Of a stretch of DNA of 64,000 bases, positions 58,701 through 64,000 are shown one piece after another. The position numbers were made by a program, and so were the translations under genes. Every line of letters begins with the position of its first letter. Within the stretch, counting starts at the first letter, position 1. The notes below the pieces were generated by a model that was not told the origin of the DNA, ran no database searches, and saw only the letters and a list, made by a program, of their open reading frames with translations. Origin of the DNA: Volvox africanus (lineage: Eukaryota; Chlorophyta; Chlorophyceae; Chlamydomonadales; Volvocaceae); assembly GCA_030268105.1 (NCBI GenBank), contig BSDZ01000041.1:1-64000 (forward strand), read 5' to 3'.

Positions 58701-59527
58701 CCGGTAAGGGCCATGGGTTGTTGCAACCGTTGCCTGTCCCGGATGCACCTTGGGAAAGTGTTTCCATGGACTTCGTAGTTGCGCTGCCCAAAACTGAGGG
58801 GGGATATGATGCGGTGTTCGTAATGGTCGATCGTCTGACTAAGATGGTCCACCTAGCACCATGCACATCGTCCTGCACGGCTGAGCAAACGGCACGATTG
58901 TTTCGTGATTTGGAAGTGAACGTGCCTGCTGCTAAGATCTTTTCCATGTCTTTTATGTCCCGTATCACAGACGCAAAGACGTGTTTGGACGCGGTGCAGC
59001 AACGAACGACAGAATACTACAACAAATCCAAGCAGGATGTGACGTTTTCGGAAGGGCAACTCGTGTTGCTAAGCACCAAGAACTTGCGTACCTTGGCCGA
59101 CGGATCCCGAAAACTCTTACCCCGCTGGATTGGTCCGTATCCTGTCGTGCGCATGGTCAGGAATGTGGCTGTGGAGCTCGCATTGCCCACTGATATGACC
59201 ATTCACCCCACGTTTCATGTATTGCTTGTCCGTCCGTATCATGGTACGGAACCCGTCCCTGAGCCTGCTATCGCCCCCGCAGCGATTGAACCAGTTTCCG
59301 AGACCTGGATCGCTGGCAAACAGAAGTTTTACAATGTGGAGCGGGTGTTAGATTATCGTGCTCGTCGTGTGGGCCGACACCGACGTAAGCGGACAGTGCA
59401 CGAGTTCTTGGTCAAGTGGACAGGGTATACCATCAAGCACAACTCGTGGAAACCGGCAAGCAACTTTTCACAGGACATGAAGCCTCTGCTAGAAGAAGCC
59501 CGCAAACGTGCCACGCAAACCCAATGA
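55800..59527 (+). pseudogene. F pol, stops and integrase core deletion
   Basis: Same frame as gag after TAG. Protease LVDTGASDD near 56430-56460; [10 protein letters not shown] near 57226 and YLDDILVYS near 57520-57545; RNase H, integrase HHCC, chromodomain near 59330-59460. Lesions: TGA at 56667-56669, frameshift near 57000, TGA at 57728-57730 (Trp codon), TGA at 58028-58030 (Arg codon). An in-frame loss of 111 codons at about 58908 joins TARLF to RDLEV and removes the second catalytic Asp and the catalytic Glu of integrase. Confidence 0.9.
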
Positions 59528-59586
59528 CCCTTGCAGTCGATGCTGTATGAAGCAGCGAGGACGCTGCATACGGGAGGGGGGATAAT

Positions 59587-60414
59587 TGTTGTGCTACGGT
59601 TCATTTCCCGCCGATGCGTAGGTCGATGCGACCCTACGAGGGGAAGTGCTATTTTGATGAATGCATGAACGATCAATGCATATGAATGAACTTGCATGAT
59701 ATAAATGTATTCGTATACATTTATATATGCATTTGGCATGTCATCCTTATCCATCGCGACATCGCATCATGGCAAATCCGCCTAGCATGCATGAAATCCC
59801 GAATCATTGAAGTGCGTATTATGCTCGTGCTACGAAACGATAAGTAATATTATTTGATATAATATTACTTCATTACAGCACACGTTGAGAGCGCCGCACC
59901 CGTCGCGATACATGCCTTGCAACCGAATATCGTTATTCGGACCCTTGCATCATGCGAATGCCGGAAAGGCTTATACGTTGTTATGTGTGGACATTGCCTA
60001 TACGCAGTAGGGTTGTCACACTTAGGATCGGCCTCCTAGTGTGAGTCGTACGGCGTCGCAATGCTGCGAGTATAACAGATGTGAGGACGGCTAAGTAAGA
60101 CAAGACATTTGTTACCGGAGAACACTGTGTGTTCAACATTATTATACGCTCTTCTACTTAGCCCGAGCTAAGCCTGAACTTCGCTTATCACCGCCGCGTG
60201 ATGATTGCTTGCTTCCGGCGCTGACGGTGATTACGTCCATTGCATCGCTTCGGTCTGTAAGATTGTAAGTTATATCTCTTCTTGTCTTGAAGTCTTTCGC
60301 TGTCTCTGTTTGCTCTCGCTTGCCTTGCTGTACTTGCAAGTGCTCGCGCATCGGTGTCGAAAAGCCTTCAGACGCGCAGATACTTATGAGCAAACACGAA
60401 GGAGAGGTACAACA
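59587..60414 (+). repeat. F 3' LTR (828 bp)
   Basis: TGTTGTGCTACGG ... GAGAGGTACAACA, followed by GATAC. It lacks the 491-bp insertion, so that insertion came after integration of F. Confidence 0.93.
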
Positions 60415-61745
60415 GATACAACTCGGTGTTCGTTATTGTTGATCGCTTGAGGACCTGTTAGCAGGACATCCTGGAAGGACGCGTCTGGCAGAGCTCGTAC
60501 AATGCTCGTTCTAGTGGCCGCACGTGGTGAAGGATGCGGAAAACTTCGTGCAAAGGTGCAGTTTATGCCAGCGCAATAAAGCACTATCCGGTAAGGGCCA
60601 GGGTTTATTACAACCTTTACCTATACCAGATGCCCCTTGGGAAAGTGTTTCTATGGACTTCGTAGTCGCACTGCCCAAAACTGAGGGGGGATATGACTCG
60701 GTGTTCGTAATGGTCGATCGCTTGACCAAGATGGTTCACTTAGCCTCCTGCACCTCGTCTTGCACCGCTGAGCAAACAGCACGATTATTTTTTGATAACG
60801 TGGTACGATTGCATGGCGTTCCTAAAAATGTGATATCCGATCGCGGTGGTCAATTCATGTCTAAGTTTTGGAAAGTGCTATGTCAACTCGTCGGGATGCG
60901 CGTTCATTTGAGCACTGCATATCATCCACAATCCGATGGGCAAGCCGAGCGCACAAACCGCACGTTGGGCGATATGTTACAAAATTTCGCGGGACGCACA
61001 CCCTCTGTTTGGGATACGTTTCTGACTTCGGCAGAAGTCACGCTTAACAACGCTGTTAACCGCTCTACAGGTCAAAGCCCTTTCTTTCTGAATTATGGAT
61101 TCCATCCTGTGCTACCGATGTGGCGAGAGTTGGAGATAAATATCCCGGCGGCTAAAACCTTTGCCAAGTCGTTCCTATCCCACATGAGAGACGAGAAGGC
61201 ATGTTTGGATGCGGCACAACAACGGATAATGGACTACTATAATAAATCTAAACGAGACGTAACATTTTCGGTGGGACAAATGGTATTATTGAGCACCAAG
61301 AATTTGCGTTCGCTCACCGACGGGTTCCGAAAATTGTTACCTTGCTGGATTGGTCCATATCCCGTTTTTCGCATGGTAGGGAATTTAGCTGTGGAGCTAT
61401 CCCTACCCTCTGACATGAATATCCATCCCACATTTCATATTTCCCTCATCCGCCCTTATCGCGGCCCGACGCCTGTAACAAACGACATCGATGCCCCTGC
61501 AGTAATGGATCCCGGTCCCGAGACCTGGATCGCAGGCAAGCAAAAAGTGTATGATGTGGAGCGGATACTGGATTACTGGGTTCGTCGTATAGGTCGACAG
61601 CGATGAAAGCAGAAAGTGCACAAATATCTGGTCAAGTGGACTGGTTATTCTTGCGAGCATAACTCTTGGGAGCCGACACGTAATTTCTTGCCAGAAATGA
61701 AGCCCCTATTGGAGGAAGCTCGTCTACGTGCCACACAGACCCAAT
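60415..61745 (+). pseudogene. D pol remnant 3 (integrase and chromodomain)
   Basis: First 35 bp continue remnant 2 (VFVIVDRL). At 60450 the sequence steps back to the integrase zinc finger and reads through again: [33 protein letters not shown] (Gln-Ala-Glu instead of Gln-Thr-Glu), then a chromodomain near 61555-61690 (YDVERILDYW ... [17 protein letters not shown]). TAG near 60512 (Trp codon) and TGA near 61604 break the frame; 60524-61606 is open for 360 codons. The stop of D is TGA near 61745. Confidence 0.88.
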
Positions 61746-61806
61746 GATCTTTGCAGTCGATGCTGTTCGATGCAGCGAGGACACTGCATACGGGAGGGGG
61801 GATAGT

Positions 61807-62146
61807 TGTTGTACACAGGTTTGATCACCGTTTGCACCAAAGTAAACCGCAATCCATTCGAGCATTATGAAGCACGGTATAATCATATTAGCATGATATA
61901 CTCGAGTATATCTAGCTAATCAGGCAGGTCACATTAGCATCCACGGCATCATGCTGTCGGTCAACATGTTTGACTCGAGGCTGATAATTAATGCGCAATC
62001 TATCCATTGGCATATTATATTACGTAATAATACTTTAAATATTATTACCTTATCTACGTCATGAACCATACGCGTGTGCGAGAATGCGACGATATCGATA
62101 TTCGGACCTTCACATAATGCATGCATTGCATTATTTCTATGCATTA
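61807..62146 (+). repeat. D 3' LTR, truncated
   Basis: Follows the D polypurine tract (GGGAGGGGGGATAGT, ending at 61806). It begins TGTTGTACACAGG and matches the first half of the solo LTR 46849-47664 (TATATCTAGCTA, then a stretch with AT-rich palindrome near 62020-62050). It breaks off at 62146, where the 79-bp repeat starts. Confidence 0.82.
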
Positions 62147-62225
62147 TTTATATTGTGTTGGCGTGTTCTGGTTATGTATGATGAAGACTACAGGCCTTTC
62201 GGGCCTTTGCTTAGGTGAATATATA
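62147..62225 (+). repeat. 79-bp dispersed repeat, copy 2
   Basis: Two mismatches to 46759-46837. Here too a D-type LTR end follows immediately, at the ATATA end of the repeat. Confidence 0.78.
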
Positions 62226-62436
62226 TGTTGTATCCTTCCTTCTTCAATCATGCACTGAATCTGCACATCTGGATGTTAGCTTGGTGTGCGCCGAGCTTAC
62301 GAACAGCAAGGCGATTCAATGCAAGGAAAGTGACAGCGGAAGACTCAACAATAAGGAAAGATTCAACTTACAATAGTCTTCGTTACAAATGGGTAGTTGG
62401 CCGTCAGACCCCGCAGGCAATGTTCATCATCCGGCT
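62226..62436 (-). repeat. Inverted end of a D-type LTR
   Basis: On the minus strand this matches the last ~210 bp of the solo LTR 46849-47664 (for example GCGGGGTCTGACGGCC and AAGTTGAATCTTTCCTT) and ends GGATACAACA at 62226. The rest is cut off by the LTR of G at 62437. Confidence 0.82.
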
Positions 62437-63260
62437 TGTTGTGCTACGGTTAGTTTTCCGCCGACGCGTAGGTCGATGTGATCCTACAAGGCGAAGTTCT
62501 ATTGTGATGAACACATTGCATATAAATGAATCTGCATGATATAAATGTATTCGTGTACATTTATATATGCATCTGGCATGTTGTCATTATCCATCGCGAC
62601 ATCGCATCATGGCAAATCCGCCTAGCATGCATGAATGACCGAATCATTGAAGTGCGCATTATGCTCGTGCTACGAAACGATAAGTAATATTATCTGATAT
62701 AATATTACTTCATTACAGCACACGTTAAGAGCGCCACACTCGTCGCGATGCATGCCCTGCAACCGGATATCGTTATCCGGACCCTTGCATCATGCGAATG
62801 CCGGAAAGGCTTATACGTTGTTATGCGTAGACATCGCCTAGGCGCAGTAGGGTTGTCACATCTAGGATCGGCCTCCTAATGTGAATCGTACGGCACTGCG
62901 ATGCTGCGAGTATAACAGATGCGAGGACGGCTAAGCTAGACAAGACATTCGATACCGGAGAACACTCGTGTGTTCTATATCACTATTTCTATACACTATT
63001 CTACTTAGCCCGAGCTAAGCCTGAACTTCGCTAATCACCGCCGCGTGATGATTGCTTGCTTCCGGCGCTGACGGCGATTTCGTCCATTGCATCATTCTGA
63101 CCCGTAAGACTGTAAGTTATATCTCTCTTCGTCTTGAAGTCTTCCGCTGTCTCTGTTTGCTCTCGCTTGCCTTGCTGTACTTGCAAGTGCTCGCGCATCG
63201 GTGTCGATAGTCTCCAGACGTGCAGATACTCATGAGCAAACGCGAACGAGAGGTACAACA
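62437..63260 (+). repeat. G 5' LTR (824 bp)
   Basis: TGTTGTGCTACGG ... GAGAGGTACAACA, with the 12-bp-arm palindrome near 62680-62710 intact. Confidence 0.92.
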
Positions 63261-63726
63261 ATTTGGTATCGAGACAGGTTCGTTGCCTAACTGTCTCTCT
63301 TTGTCTAATCGGAAGTAGGTTCTTTCTATGGCGAGTTCCAGCGACGAACCACGAGGACCGCTAGATACTTTTGCCGAAGACTTAGGCCGCGCCGTTTTGG
63401 ACGCCGCCGCTTCCGGTTTGTAATTGTTTAATTGCTTTTGTTTAGATTGCTGCACTTGTTGTGTAAGTGTACGCTCTGAGTCGCAGGTAATCTCAGTGCA
63501 CCGGCATTGCTTGCCGCGGCGACTGAGACCGGCGTTCGTCCGGACCAGTTGGCGACTCTGATTGCCCAAACTACGGAGATCAGGACTCAGCTGGGCAATT
63601 ACTTGCTGAGTTTGCTGAATCTTCTCAAGAGTACTGTCGGTAGGCTCACCGAATCGCTTTGTACTCTTGCCTTTGCGATAGAAGTCGGCTTCTATTACGC
63701 AAACTTAGGGTATCGTTTCGTGCTCC
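63261..63726 (+). other. G 5' leader with primer binding site
   Basis: Primer binding site 63264-63278 (TGGTATCGAGACAGG). An 84-codon frame without ATG at 63507-63761 is not taken as a gene. Confidence 0.72.
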
Positions 63727-64000
63727 ATGTCCGCGGAACACGACGATACGCCGCACACTAGCCTAGCTAGCCAACCCGATTTCGTTGTAGCTGCTAGAGC
63801 GCCGGATAGAGGTCTTGAGACTATTGGCGCGCGAGCCACTCAAGAGCCCCTTTTCCTTCAGACCCCTGCTCACTTAATTGTGCCGCATTCAGCAGTGAAC
63901 ATGAATATGGACAACACTGCTGGACCAAGGGTTCTGCCATTACCTCAAGCTCGAGGGCATGATGACATCCCTGAGGTGATGAGATTGTCGATTCCCGTTC
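63727..64000 (+). CDS. gag: G gag, N-terminal part, runs off the window
   Basis: Open from ATG 63727 for 91 codons to the window edge, no stop. It begins MSAEHDDTPHTSLASQPDF and reaches the start of the capsid-like region (EVMRLSIPV). Wording is nearly that of element A gag, with Ile for Val in RGLETIGARATQ and Met for Thr in AVNMNMDN. Whether the full gene is intact cannot be judged. Confidence 0.85.
   Translation, partial: MSAEHDDTPHTSLASQPDFVVAARAPDRGLETIGARATQEPLFLQTPAHLIVPHSAVNMNMDNTAGPRVLPLPQARGHDDIPEVMRLSIPV

Larger units (their letters stand above)
52795..60414 (+). mobile_element. Element F: full-length degraded A-type element, TSD GATAC
   Basis: 5' LTR 52795-54116 (interrupted by a 491-bp insertion), primer binding site 54120-54134, gag 54583-55799, pol 55800-59527, polypurine tract about 59571-59586, 3' LTR 59587-60414. 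GATAC is present at 52790-52794 and 60415-60419. It belongs to an older A subfamily: gag begins MSAERDDTPLTS, as in A0. Several stops, frameshifts and a 333-bp integrase deletion make it inactive. Confidence 0.94.
62437..64000 (+). mobile_element. Family A element G (5' end only)
   Basis: 5' LTR 62437-63260 (824 bp), primer binding site 63264-63278, gag start at 63727; the rest lies beyond the window. It is nearly the same sequence as A1 at the other end of the window, but in opposite orientation. Confidence 0.9.

Noticed and set aside
1..64000. Third gene (env-like) after pol, CRISPR arrays, bacterial operons
   Set aside because: The space between pol and the 3' LTR is under about 100 bp in the complete copies. 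No spacer arrays or prokaryotic gene order are seen.

Overview
The window is eukaryotic DNA consisting almost entirely of nested Ty3/gypsy-type (Metaviridae, chromovirus-like) LTR retrotransposons. No bacterial operons are present. The only host gene I can support is one tRNA-Lys(CTT) at 45837-45909. The organism cannot be fixed from the sequence. A pair of TTTAGGG motifs near 46386 and the chromodomain integrases would fit an alga, a plant or another chromovirus-rich eukaryote, but this is a weak inference. At least four LTR families are present. Family A has LTRs of about 0.82 kb, family B LTRs of 422-423 bp and family C an LTR of 308 bp. Family D has LTRs of about 0.82 kb with a pol close to A. 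All have TG...CA ends, mostly TGTTGT...TACAACA.

Layout. 1-5044: minus-strand A element (A1, 3' end outside the window) inserted in an older A fragment (A0, 5045-5733). 5734-18704: two B copies (B1, B2) head to tail on the minus strand, sharing LTRs with a period of 6,747 bp. 18283-40079: a third B copy (H), split by two complete elements. One is B4 (19643-26811, target duplication CAGAG) and the other is A (27346-34802, target duplication CCATG). 40080-45617: a second copy of the 5' part of H (called H'), joined to a B4-type LTR exactly at CAGAG, which is the signature of LTR-LTR unequal crossing-over. 45618-47917: the only non-retroelement segment, with the tRNA gene, a solo D-type LTR and a 31-bp direct repeat at its ends. 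47918-49917: 5'-truncated C element, plus strand. 49918-62146: plus-strand D element, 5'-truncated, split by an A-type remnant (E, 51687-52544) and a full-length degraded A-type element (F, 52795-60414, target duplication GATAC), whose 5' LTR carries a 491-bp insertion. 62147-62436: a 79-bp repeat and an inverted D-type LTR end. 62437-64000: 5' end of another A element (G), running off the window.

How it works together. Each element encodes Gag (capsid region and zinc knuckle) and Pol (protease, reverse transcriptase, RNase H, integrase, chromodomain). At all eight gag-pol junctions visible here, in two families, gag and pol lie in the same frame and are separated by exactly one TAG codon. 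This suggests Pol is made by stop-codon readthrough. Both families also share a 12-nt primer binding site. The A element at 27346-34802 is the youngest and best preserved (LTRs with one mismatch in 817 bp as read by eye, pol open throughout), but its gag carries one extra TAG. The other copies carry frameshifts, stops or catalytic-site deletions.
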